NCBI RefSeq assembly: GCF_037975245.1
Contig: NC_092582.1
Span: 22,964,577 to 23,028,576 of the forward strand
Length of the DNA: 64,000 bases
Source of the DNA: Apostichopus japonicus
Lineage: Eukaryota > Echinodermata > Holothuroidea > Aspidochirotida > Stichopodidae
Direction: 5' to 3'
Part shown: positions 24,048 to 34,686 of the stretch, one piece after another
Position numbering within the stretch: position 1 is the stretch's first letter
How the letters are laid out: every line of letters begins with the position of its first letter
The notes under the pieces: model-generated
Seen by the model: the letters and a program-made list of their open reading frames with translations, nothing else
Told to the model about the DNA's origin: nothing
Databases searched by the model: none
Made by a program: the position numbers and the translations under genes

Positions 24048-26316
24048 ATGCCTCCTCTTAAAATTGAAGATGAAACTATGCCAGTCGTGGCTAGTACAGT
24101 AGAAGAAAAGAAAACAGCACAGAATGAACCGAAGAAGGAATACAAAATGGAGATAGTTTGGACAAATTTAATCATTCATACAGTTCTCCATGCTACTGCA
24201 CTCTATGGTCTGACGGTTGAAATATGGCGGTCCCAATGGTACACTCTACTTTTTGGTAAGTATAAATCTTTGGTATATATATATGTATATATACCACACA
24301 GGTCTACGATAGATCCATCTTAAATCGAAGCTAAAGAGAGAGAGAGGATGGAGAGAGAAAATAAATAAATAATTAAATATATAGTAACTACTTAATACAG
24401 ACTAGCCAAGTATAAAACATATATGAAGATGTAAAACTATGTGTACCATTTTAACCTTTTCTAAACCTTTTGGTCATTTGGAATTATTATTATTATTATT
24501 ATTCGTTTACAGCTTTCGTATTAGGTTGGTTTTCTAATCTCGGTATCACAGCTGGTGCACATCGTCTGTGGAGTCATAAAGCGTATTCTGCCAAGTTACC
24601 ACTCAGAATTTTCCTAGCTATCATTGCGTCACTATCCTGCCAGGTAAGTTCATGTTGCCAGGGGCAACGGGTATAGTCCTATATACGATCTCATACTTTG
24701 TTTACATTGTTTTAAGAACGTTCTTTCAAGGGATGTCGCCCGTTTTGCGGTGCACAACTATTAAAATTTTAAATTATTTTAAATATGAAAATATAAGTGA
24801 AGGCAGTTGCGTCAGTCTTTAAAGTCGCAAGTGTGTTGCCCCTTAAATTATGCTAGAAAGTTCAACTATGATCACTTATATATCGAAACAACGAGAAATA
24901 AATTGAACTGCCACGTTCGACGCGTCTACTCTGTGTTAAAAGTCGTATTCGTTCGTATATTTGCTCCTCAATGACTGAAAATGATGCGCGTAGGATCTGG
25001 AGCGCCCAAGACAAAAAAAAAAAATACTTTGAAAATCATTCAGCAAAAGTTTTGCCATTCTCAATGTTGAAGGCAAGAAAATGACCTAGAAAACTTGTTT
25101 TGTATTTGCCTAAATTTTAACCTGCTGAAAAATTGATATCAAAATTCTGAAAGAATCATACTGTAGATTGAAACACTCAAAGTTTATGAAACCAGATTTC
25201 TAGGAATATCAAATTTGACAATTTAATGCACGCTACCCCCCCCCCCCCCAATCCCCCTTATCATCCTTTCACAAACTTTTGGTTTTTTTGGTTTATATCG
25301 TATCGGTTTCAAAATATCCCCTTCTCTATACTTTGATATATGCAGAATTCCATCTACATCTGGTGTCGAGATCATCGAGTCCACCATAAGTTCACAGAGA
25401 CTGACGGCGACCCACATAACGCGAAGAGGGGGTTCTTTTTCTCTCACGTGGGCTGGTTGATAGTCAAGAAACACCCGGAAGTTATCGAGAAGGGCGCCAA
25501 ATTAGACTACAGTGATATGCTAAATGACCCGGTTGTGAAATTTCAACACAAGTAAGTATATATTTGTATATAGCTGAAATAGTTTCATTGTATGAGTTTA
25601 TTTTGAAATGGCAAGTCGAATTGGGGAGGGGAAGGGAAGGGGAAGGGGAGAAGTTGGATCGGAAGGTGTTTGGTTGGGAAGATTATCCTAGTAAGGAATG
25701 GGGAATCGACATCATCTAAACGGAGGAGAGGAGGTGGGGTGGCGGGGGGGGGGGGGTTAGTACCCACCACATGAGTGTCAGAGGTTTAGACCGAATTCAG
25801 CATTATATTTTTCGTAAAGCTCACTGTTCAATCATTAATTTATTTCTCGCCTATTTTTCACCCTCCAGATACTACTATCCAATGATACTTGTGATCAGTT
25901 TTATTCTCCCAACCTTGATCCCTTGGTATTTCTGGAACGAATCCATCTGGAACGCCTATATCGTATCCTGTATCACTCGATTGGTGCTGACGTTAAATAT
26001 CACGTGGTGTGTCAACAGTGTCGCCCATATATGGGGGTCACACCCTTACGACGAATCCATCGACCCGGCACAGAATGTCGCCGTGTCGTTTTTCGCGCTC
26101 GGAGAAGGTTGGCATAACTACCATCACGTGTTCCCATTCGATTATCGCGCCAGTGAGTTCCGTTGGTTGGTCAACCCGACTACACAGTTCATCGACTTGA
26201 TGTATCTTGTGGGACAAGCTTACAATCTGAAATATATGACTGATGAATCGATTAAATCTAAAGCCGCAAAAGCGGGCGATGGGTCAATACATTCGAGGTT
26301 CCATAAAACACACTAA
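24048..26316 (+). CDS. SCD: Acyl-CoA delta-9 desaturase, gene 2
   Basis: Coding exons 24048-24255, 24513-24643, 25346-25551 and 25869-26316 join to 993 nt, 330 aa. Introns are GT/AG with phases 1, 0 and 2, exactly as in the paralogues. ATG 24048 follows a probable splice acceptor (ttttgtag, ending 24036), so an untranslated first exon is expected upstream. Motifs: HRLWSH in [22 protein letters not shown] and HNYHH supply the di-iron ligands; WCRDH and VKKHP fit the acyl-CoA head-group site; Q of SCQNS, W of IWCRD and T of NITWC keep the residues that bend the acyl tunnel in mammalian SCD1. Four hydrophobic helices surround the boxes. No sign of decay. Regulation is not visible apart from a downstream DR1-like site. 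Confidence 0.95.
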
Positions 26317-28999
26317 CAATTTTGTGTACGTCTATAAATGGAGATGAATTTTGAAAAGATGTTTAACCACCGTTTCGTGACGTATCCTACCGTGTTAAAC
26401 CAGGCTTAGGCTTTTACGATAATAGACGAAAAGTAACACAAAGCGTAAAGAACACTGCGCGGGTTCCATGGACATTTCTTCGATGTATAAAATTTATTTG
26501 GAAATCTGATGTTGCATCCTACCGTGTATTGTTGACCTTAGGCTACATATAAAAGGACAACAACACTGCATGTGTAAACATAGTCTTTAATCATATATGT
26601 TTCTACTGTTGTCAAGGGTCAAAGGTCAGGGCAAATGCTCAATATGAAGCCATTATTTTACGGCTATTTTTTTCTGTGTACAGTTTATAGAAAAAGGTCA
26701 TATCGAAATTCGTATTTTACTGTATAGATGATCGACCGATAAATAAGACTCTAAACATTTGTTTGTAAGAAATGTTCAAAATCTGACCGTAACAGCTTGA
26801 TTAATTAATTAGAATGTTTCAACATATTAAATGTTTTCATTTCCATATTAAAATGAACGACACGTTACTTAGATATGTTTGAAATCCGTGCTGGACAGTT
26901 GACCGGGCATATTAGATCAAATATGCTAGAATATGCTAGAATGCCACCGAAATGGTCACACATCGTACAACTTAATATTAACTTCCACTATTCCTGCCAT
27001 TTTCATCAACTCAAATCAGATTTAGAGATTTAAGACGTGTTTGCATTTAATGTTAAATTTTCTTACTATCGTTGCCTACAAATTTATTTAGCTTCTGTAT
27101 ATACTTATATGTCTTTATGTACAATAAAACATGTAAAATTAACTTACGAAGACGTTTCCACGTATTTTTACATTGTTTTGGTCTTAAGAGACATGGCAGC
27201 GCATATGACGGTTGCACGCGGACATGCAGGAGGGTATGCTAACCTAACCCTTTTCTTATCCCTCCTCCTTCCCCTTCCCCCAAGCGTATTGACATTTCAC
27301 TAATATATTTGCGAATGGCATGTATACCACTTCTTTCACACCCTGCCCCCTACTGACCCAAGTCACGGTCCAAGACACTTGTTAAGCCTTTCAACATAAA
27401 GTATTAACATCAAAATGTATTAGGCATACACTGTGTAGTGCACCTGTACGTGTTAACCCGTGTTTCTCGGTTTCTCTTAAAAGCTTCTCTTCATCTCTAA
27501 TGATATTGGATAAAATCTATCATTGTGTGTCTGTAGATTCCGTATATCGAGACAACGACAGAATTTGTGCCTTTGATAACTGTTAACATTATATTTGGCC
27601 GAAACTTGGCATTCTCTTATTTATATTATTTATCACATGTGAGTATCGAGAATTGACTCTGTAGCCTACCGGGATATTTTACGGTAGCTTGGCCAGCCTA
27701 CACCTATAGTTGGTGCACATCGTTCTGTGTAGTCTGTGCTCCTTGTGCTCGTTTGTTACGTAATCATGGCGATCGACAACGGTTTATGTCTAACTTGTGG
27801 CTTCAATACAGCGCAAATCGCTATCTTTTATCATCATATATGCAAAACTGAGAGTTCCATGGAGTATGCATACTGTTTATATGACCATGTGACATTGGGG
27901 TAAGATTCGGACGCCATCTTATTTCTTTTTCATCTCTGGAAAGCTACATCGAAGAACCCATCAGGTTTCTCCCTTTGTTTGTGACCATTATTAGCGTGAA
28001 ACGCCAAAGAAATGGCTAACAATACGCTTATAAAAGAACGAATGCCGGGCTTTGAAGTTTTGTGCACTAACAAACGAAAGTTTGGCTTTAAAGAATCTAG
28101 AGCATCTTGTCTCTTTTCGATAGATCGACTTCTGTCGATAGATCGAATCTAATCTCATCGACGAAGCCGAACATTCCCCCTGAAAATGGTTCTAAACTGG
28201 TCGTGAAGTCCCAACACAGGCTGCTGAGCCACCTGGACGGAATTGCTGGTCCAAAGTTGAACAGGTACAGTCCGTTAAGATATTCTTCACTCGAAAAGAA
28301 GCGAGTCCTCGTTGCAAACATAGGCGTAGGTGGCGGGCGGGGTGGGGGGGGGGGTTGGGCTGCTACGGGCACCTACTGAAAGAAGAATAATTTGCAATGT
28401 GTTTTTCAATGGTTAAACTTATATTATTATTATTATTATTATTATTATTATGATCATGATTATTGTAACGACTTCCCCAATAATTCTTACCAATTTGGAA
28501 TGGTAATAACACGAAAATGAGCGCGCGAAATATTTGGTTATATTTTTCGGGCAAGTCGTTACAGCCCATTTCCCAAATCAAATTGGGCTCCTACGCCTAT
28601 GATTGCAAAAGTCCCTGTCGATGCCAACACACTGAATCCAACACTCTTGACAATTCATTCCCTGTCAAAAACACCTACAGAAATCTATAAGGCCACCACG
28701 TAATTATCTTTCCTGATAAACAGTCGTAATTAAAGTGTCTTTGAACCTAATTATACAGACAAACCTCCTATAATTAACATTGTTGGTGTTGTTTTCCTCT
28801 GACATAACAAAGGGCTACCCGTGCACAGTGTTAAGTTGCGATATCATTACGTTTGTTTAACTTGTGACGTCAGCACAATATATTTTGCAACACCATCGTA
28901 TGATTATTGCAGGCCAATTCTTACTAACATCAAACTTTGGAACAACCGGCAAACAACAGACACGAACTAACCCAAAGTAAAGTATGCGTATAAAAGTAT
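26317..28999. other. Intergenic downstream of gene 2
   Basis: Contains the 3' UTR of gene 2 and a TATTA-type microsatellite (28424-28450). ORFs at 27037 and 28107 lack recognisable features and I do not support them as genes. Confidence 0.45.
26616..26628 (+). promoter_or_regulatory. DR1-like nuclear-receptor half-site pair
   Basis: GGGTCAAAGGTCA, a near-ideal direct repeat with 1 bp spacing (HNF4/PPAR-RXR class), 300 bp past the stop of desaturase gene 2. Such sites control desaturases in vertebrates. A related string is part of a dispersed repeat in this window, so chance or repeat origin is quite possible. Confidence 0.25.
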
Positions 29000-29005
29000 G
29001 AGAGG

Positions 29006-29044
29006 GCCTGACGTTTCGATCCTACCAGGATCTTCTTCAGAGGC
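29006..29044 (-). ncRNA. Hammerhead-like structured motif, copy 2
   Basis: Minus strand: GCCT, CTGAAGA, a, GATCC-tggta-GGATC, GAAACGTC, AGGC. GCCT/AGGC can form stem I, GATCC/GGATC stem II, and the self-complementary ACGT could form stem III between two copies, with cleavage expected after GTC. It departs from the hammerhead consensus by one extra A between CTGAAGA and stem II. Candidate only. Confidence 0.4.
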
Positions 29045-29690
29045 TGAATGTAAAGTAATGTATATAAATCAGATTGCCATGTAATGCCGTTCATGGCAGA
29101 CAGATACACATACATACAGACCGACAGGCCGACAGACAGGAAAGCTAAAACTGTGGCAAACTCCCTGATTAAATAATTCTTCTATTTCTGACCGTCAAAT
29201 GGAGAATCGTCCCCCCCCCCAATCCAACTTTGTCCCGAATTTCCTGAACAATTGTGCCAACTAAAATCATGAAAGATCGCCAACCTCAACGTTTTCTGGT
29301 ATTCGTGGCTTCTGTCAATATATTTTAGCTTCATAACGCGCTTTGAAAATAAATTTACAAGCTCCCCAACTCAAAAGAAAAATACTATTGATTTGTCTTT
29401 ATAAAAATAACAGTTCAAAATTAAACAAACTTATAAACAATACGAAAATATACTGAGGCGTTTCCAATCAGTAGCGTAGTCGGAGGGGGTGGGGAGGGGG
29501 GGGGGTGCGGAGGATGTGTAGGGATGAATTCTCATACATCACAGGCGCAGGCTGGCTGCAAGCCAATATTCAATCTATTACGTTATCGTGTTGGCCTGAC
29601 CACATTATGATATAGACATTAAGTCAACAGTAATTATTGCAAGCGATATAATGGGTTTGAAATGTTGGCTTATCAATGGCAATCGGTCGC

Positions 29691-29825
29691 TATTTAAGTG
29701 TCAAGGTCCCCGAGTCATGTCGCAGTCATTGCAAGTTTATTTGTCAGACAAGGTCGTTACCGACGTATACATCCCACGATAGAAAATCTGGTACAACTCT
29801 CGCACAGTCTCAAATTACATGCACG
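29691..29825 (+). promoter_or_regulatory. Predicted promoter and untranslated exon 1 of gene 3
   Basis: TATTTAAG at 29691-29698, a probable start near 29722 and an exon ending in 'acatgcacg' with donor GTAGGT at 29826. The block is conserved in copy B (46887-47021, donor GTAAGT). An upstream exon is needed because the ATG of gene 3 directly follows a splice acceptor. Position of the start is inferred. Confidence 0.5.
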
Positions 29826-31998
29826 GTAGGTGAATCTTAAATATCTTTATTTTTTTATTTTTTTTTATTTTACTTCATATGCAGAGATATTGAAATACAA
29901 GCGCTTTTGCCTATGAAAGATAGCAAACAATGAGGGACTGATATATATTTTATCTTTGATATTAAATCGATTATACCAGAATGTAAAGTATTTGATTTCT
30001 ATTATTATTTTCATAATAATTATAATTTTAATATTTAATATAACATATATGAATTACTTATTTTCTTAACGAAGAATATAAAACGCTTGTGTTTTCTTTC
30101 TTCAATGTAAAACAAAGTTCTATTTTCATAAGAATTGTTTATTTTCTATAGATGGATAGTTTGTGAATATCATATTTCCTTCATGGTTTCATTTTTCTTA
30201 CATCTTGACAAATTGCCTAATTGTCGAGTTGCTGAGTTACACGTCACTTTGTCAATACGACAAAAATATTAATATTTAAATTTAAAAAATGTTTTGTTTC
30301 GTATGAAATTTAGGTTTTGCTCAAATATCGATAGTAATCTAAAATTCTAAGACAAAGTAATTCAATATTCTGAACTAAGTAAGCCAAGTTTCCCAAAAAT
30401 AAATTTAAAAGGTCGATTTTTCTTTAACTTTTCGATTAAGTTTCTGTACGTTATTTCAATGCTCGTATGATATTGTTTCTGGGCGACAAAAGTTTTGAAA
30501 TCAACCTTTAAAAAATAATATAAGAATGTTTTCTGACTATTTCGTTAAAAAAATATAAAAAAATAGGTCTTACTATAAAGAATACAGCGAAGTTTCTCTG
30601 AGTGTATCTTTCTTATCCAAGTAAATAAAAAGTGGATTAATTCGAAAAGATTGAAATATGTTAATCGAAAGATCTCCGAGGCTGTATTAGAAATAAATGA
30701 AACGTAGTAAACGTGCGTGTGTTTGTTTTTGTGTATGTGTGCGTGTGTGGGTATGTCTAGGCCTCACAACTGGTGATATGGGACAAAAGAAATTCCTCCT
30801 GTCACCAGTTGTGGAACAATAGAGAACAATAGTTATCGGTTGTCCATGCAGACAAAGGGTTAGAATAAAGGGAAATGTAATCGGTTGTAGCTAATGTATT
30901 AGAAAACAAGTTTGGCTGGATGTGTGTGTGCGTGTGTGTCCTCGGATGTGAATTCTAAAGATTCACCACGTCCTCGAAAGAATTGTATTGTTATGGGGTA
31001 TTATTAAGGTTAGGGTACATGAATTTGAACAATAGAAATAACAATGGGGTCCTCGGTCTGAATGAAAACACACCTGAGTGTATGAGTGTGTGTGTGTGTC
31101 AATGTTCGTATTTTCGTTAACTTTATCTTAAAACAAATGAAAATTGACGTAAACAATGGGTTAGGCCTTCCTGTTAACTTCTTGTTTATTTTAATATACC
31201 GCGAGAGATTATAACAATGGACGTAGGCTCAGACGGGGGGAAGGCGAACATTCTTGTGTCCTGTTTGTTCCTTCTATGGACCGCTTCTTCTTTATCCCCT
31301 TTTCTTTGCGTGGCCGGGGGGCGAATTTTTTTCCCAAACAGGTTCTCAGTTACGGAGTTTTCAGCCAATCAGATTGCTCGTGACGTCAGCATCAAACGCT
31401 TGATAGTTCGAAAACATACACTGAGTTACACACTGACCCTTAATAAAGTCTTGTTACGCGGTTTCCCTGCAACGCCCTAACTTTTACTTTTAATGCTTGG
31501 ATAACATGTTGACCTTACTTATGATACATACGCTACATTCTATCGGTTTCGTGTTTACGCCATCCAAGATTCGTCAGCCGTTCTATTGAAATCGGAATTC
31601 GTTTCGTGGAATGGGTAGGCCTACACCAAAATCAACTTCACGACGCGAGTTCAGCCTTGAATGAATATACGCAAAACAGTTTAGTGTATAGTCAAGGCTT
31701 CATAATTGACGCACCCCCGTAATTGACGCACCTTCAATTATTACTAGCAACGATAGAGCAGGCCACCTAAACTTTTTGCAGTCAAGCAGAATTACATATT
31801 TCATGAGTTTGAATCCATTTCAGCTATTTGATGACCAAATTGTGGAATTTTTAAGCTTTTAACACCTTTCCCCCCGGTTTTGTACGTTTTTTGGGGGGCA
31901 TTTGGAAATCTTGCACCCTAAAAATAACCATCATTTCCTCAATATCATGGACAACACTACTCTCTGAGACCTGATCTGTGTAAGCTTAGAGGCTCAAA

Positions 31999-32365
31999 CA
32001 GTGGCGTAGGAAGGTACTTTTGAGTGGGGGGGCTGAAGACTGATGGCCAGCCTGGGGGAGGGGTCTAAGGGGAGGGGGTTCCCCCTCCCCTTTGGAATTT
32101 TTTGCATTTCCAGGTGGCCACAGATGCAATTTGGTGCAATATAGCACACTTCAACACCCACTCCATTTTGTAAACTTAATTTTGTATTTTCACCTGGCCT
32201 TAGATGCAATTTGGTGCTCCAAATGAGATTTTTTTTCTCATTTGGAAATGAAAAAGGGGTTTTCTGACTTGCGAACCGGGGGGGGCGGAATGATACTTCC
32301 GCCCCTCCACATTTTTCACTGGGGGGGCTGGCGCCCCCCCAGCCCCCCCGGTTCCTACGCCCTTG
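31999..32365 (+). mobile_element. hAT-type MITE, copy 2 (367 bp)
   Basis: Same family and orientation as 16943-17317. GGCTCAAA flanks both ends (31991-31998, 32366-32373), a perfect 8 bp target duplication. It is nested inside the 6.87 kb transposon, so it is younger. Confidence 0.93.
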
Positions 32366-32442
32366 GGCTCAAAGTATAGCAAACAGCATCTAAAGTCAAT
32401 GGATGTATACTAAAGCCTTCACTACAGCTAGCTTATCGACGA

Positions 32443-32715
32443 ATGTGTCAATTTAGGGGTATGAAAGAACTTGACACGGCAGACATTTTGTGGTCAAGTT
32501 CTGTTCAATTGTACGTTGCATATGCACAGAACAACAAATATATTGAGATCATTACATTTCTGAGGAACCACACATATGAAAAACACATACAGTTGAGTGA
32601 TTTTGATTTTTCCTTGATAGAAATCGTTGATCAAATCCTTAAGTGCGTCAATTATGAGCCCACCATGCTACAGTATGATGTATTTCCGTCACTGCACTGC
32701 ACACTTAAAAATAAT
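32443..32715 (+). other. Possible coding exon, family unknown
   Basis: An open frame that looks like a globular protein ('SVQLYVAYAQNNKYIEIITF', 'HIQLSDFDFSLIEIVDQIL') and stays open until the GTGTAAA array begins. A plausible acceptor (caatttag) lies before 'gggtATGAAAG'. It could be a remnant of the transposon's own gene or another captured exon. I do not recognise it. Confidence 0.3.
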
Positions 32716-33110
32716 TGCTCAACATGGGGTAAAATGGACCACCTCTATGGTGTAAAAAGGGAACATGGTCAACAGATGTGTAAACTTTACACATTAATGC
32801 TTTGGCAAAGTTTTACCTTACTGTGGGGTAATATTTTACCACACAATGTGTAAATTATTTTACCAACTGAGCATTGTGTAAAATTTGCACAACAATGACC
32901 ATGTTCCCTTTTGTACCCCATTTTGTGTAAATTTTACCCATGTCAAGCAGGGCACTGGTTTTACCCCACAGTTGTGTAGTTTTTTTGCAAAACAGTTGTG
33001 TAATATTAGCACACCTTTTGGGGTTCCTTTTTTTTTTACAAAACAGTTGTGTAATATAAGCACACCTTTTGGGGTTACTTTTTACACACACACTTGTGTA
33101 AATAATATAA
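32690..33110. repeat. GTGTAAA/TTTACAC motif array, left
   Basis: At least ten occurrences of GTGTAA(A) or its complement within 420 bp, often paired as short palindromes such as 'tgtgtaaactttacaca'. It includes two direct copies of a ~57 bp unit (aaaacagttgtgtaatat...ttttggggtt). Confidence 0.8.
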
Positions 33111-33949
33111 TTTTATATATACTGTAAATGTTTCAAAATCGTGTCAAAAACATATACCTTTGAACAATTTGATATAACTTCCATACTTGCATATGCTTGC
33201 GTGTTAAGTAAGGTTGCAATAATTTTAAGACTTTAGTATATATGAACAAACATGGGAACAAACATTGGCTCTATGGCAAGGAAGCCTATGATCTCAGTGC
33301 AAGAAAATAAAACACTTGTAACATCAAAATGAACTGATAAAATTTATTAAGACTTCTGTAAATAACTTTCAGCAGGAAAAATGAATTTTCTCTCTTGCAT
33401 AAAACAGAACATGAAAATCATAGAAGTGAATACCATTACAGTATTAGCAGCAATGCAGCCACATATATAGGTTAATAATATTGTTCATAGTAGGCTAAAA
33501 TATTTTTGTAGGGGAGCCATTGCATAATGAAATGTACTTTTCTTATTCTTAATTGTTTTTCTATTCAGGTTGGTGTGTGTGTGTGGGGGGGGGGGGGGGC
33601 TTTTTTTTTTACACCACTTGCTATGGGCTTGCATAATATCAACCCAAGTTTAGGTGAAAGACGAGTTAAGCTACATATCAAACAGGTGAAACATACACAT
33701 GACTTTTAAATCCTTGTGATATTTTATTCCTGGGGTATTTCCTGGATATCAATCTCACATAGCAATTATATAGCCAACAAAATCTACATTTTTTAAATTT
33801 GTTTGTGCCTAATGTTGACCTCATCAACGAGTTATTCAGAAAGTTTTCCAACATTCGGGCAATATTATTTAGAATTAATGTAAAGTGTATAATTACTATG
33901 TGTTGGATAACCATGCTAGATGCTTAAAACCCTATGAAACTCAACTTTA

Positions 33950-34400
33950 CTAAGCTGTCATATTTCTCAAAATTCTAACATATTTACATCGACAAATGTT
34001 ACAATGTATCATATAGTTGAGGTACTAAAACAGAACTTTGAAGAAACTTAACCATCCCTTATATGCTTTCACAGTTGTTGAATAAACCATACTGGAGACC
34101 TCAAGTCCTTTAAAATCACCTATAAGCTGTGATATTTCACAAAAATCTAACATATAATAGAAAGAACTCAACACAAGTTTGAAAACACCAGAAAAATATC
34201 TATATGGAATGAAAGTAAAATCATCACTTATCTGTTATCACAGTTGTTCAATAAAACATGCTGGAGAACTAAAGCCCTGTAATATTACCTATACGCAGTG
34301 ATCACGTATAATAGAAAGAACACAACACAACTTTGAAAACAACAGAAAATATCTATATAGGAAACAGACTCAAATCATCACTTATATGTTAAACTGGGTA
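33950..34400. repeat. Tandem repeat, ~190 bp unit, 2-3 copies
   Basis: 'cacagttgttgaataaa(c/a)cat', 'ctggaga', 'tctaacat' and 'aactttgaa' recur in the same order about every 185-190 bp. It lies downstream of the SAM-gene terminal exon. Confidence 0.7.
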
Positions 34401-34446
34401 AAGTTTTACATACCCTTGTAACCTGAAGTAAATAGCAGCTAGAGGT

Positions 34447-34674
34447 CTAACATCTGTTTAGCTTTACATAGCCCAGGCCAATGGATACAAAGAGCGGGCC
34501 CACTTCCAGTGCCTTCTCCTCAATGATGACGAAGAGCTTCTGGAGCGGATTCCTTGTTAACAATGACGAAAATAATGCCATGTTGCTGACAGTGGTCTTA
34601 CATAATTGATTTGATATGATAGTATGCCCTGAATGCCCTGATAGACCCTGGTTCATTCGGTACTTTAATAGCAT
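34447..34674 (-). pseudogene. Tandem duplicate of the SAMD3-like terminal exon, degraded
   Basis: 'KLFVIIEEKALEVGPLFVSI' parallels 'QLFVIIERKAMMVDTLIAAI' of the neighbouring exon at 34687-34920, and the DNA around it also aligns ('tcaatgatgacgaagagct'). The upstream half has lost the matching reading frame. Confidence 0.6.
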
Positions 34675-34686
34675 AAATGAGAGTGT

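Noticed and set aside
28107-28379. 90-codon ORF with possible coding look at its start
   Set aside because: It ends in a Gly run from a poly-G tract and shows no family features or linked exons.
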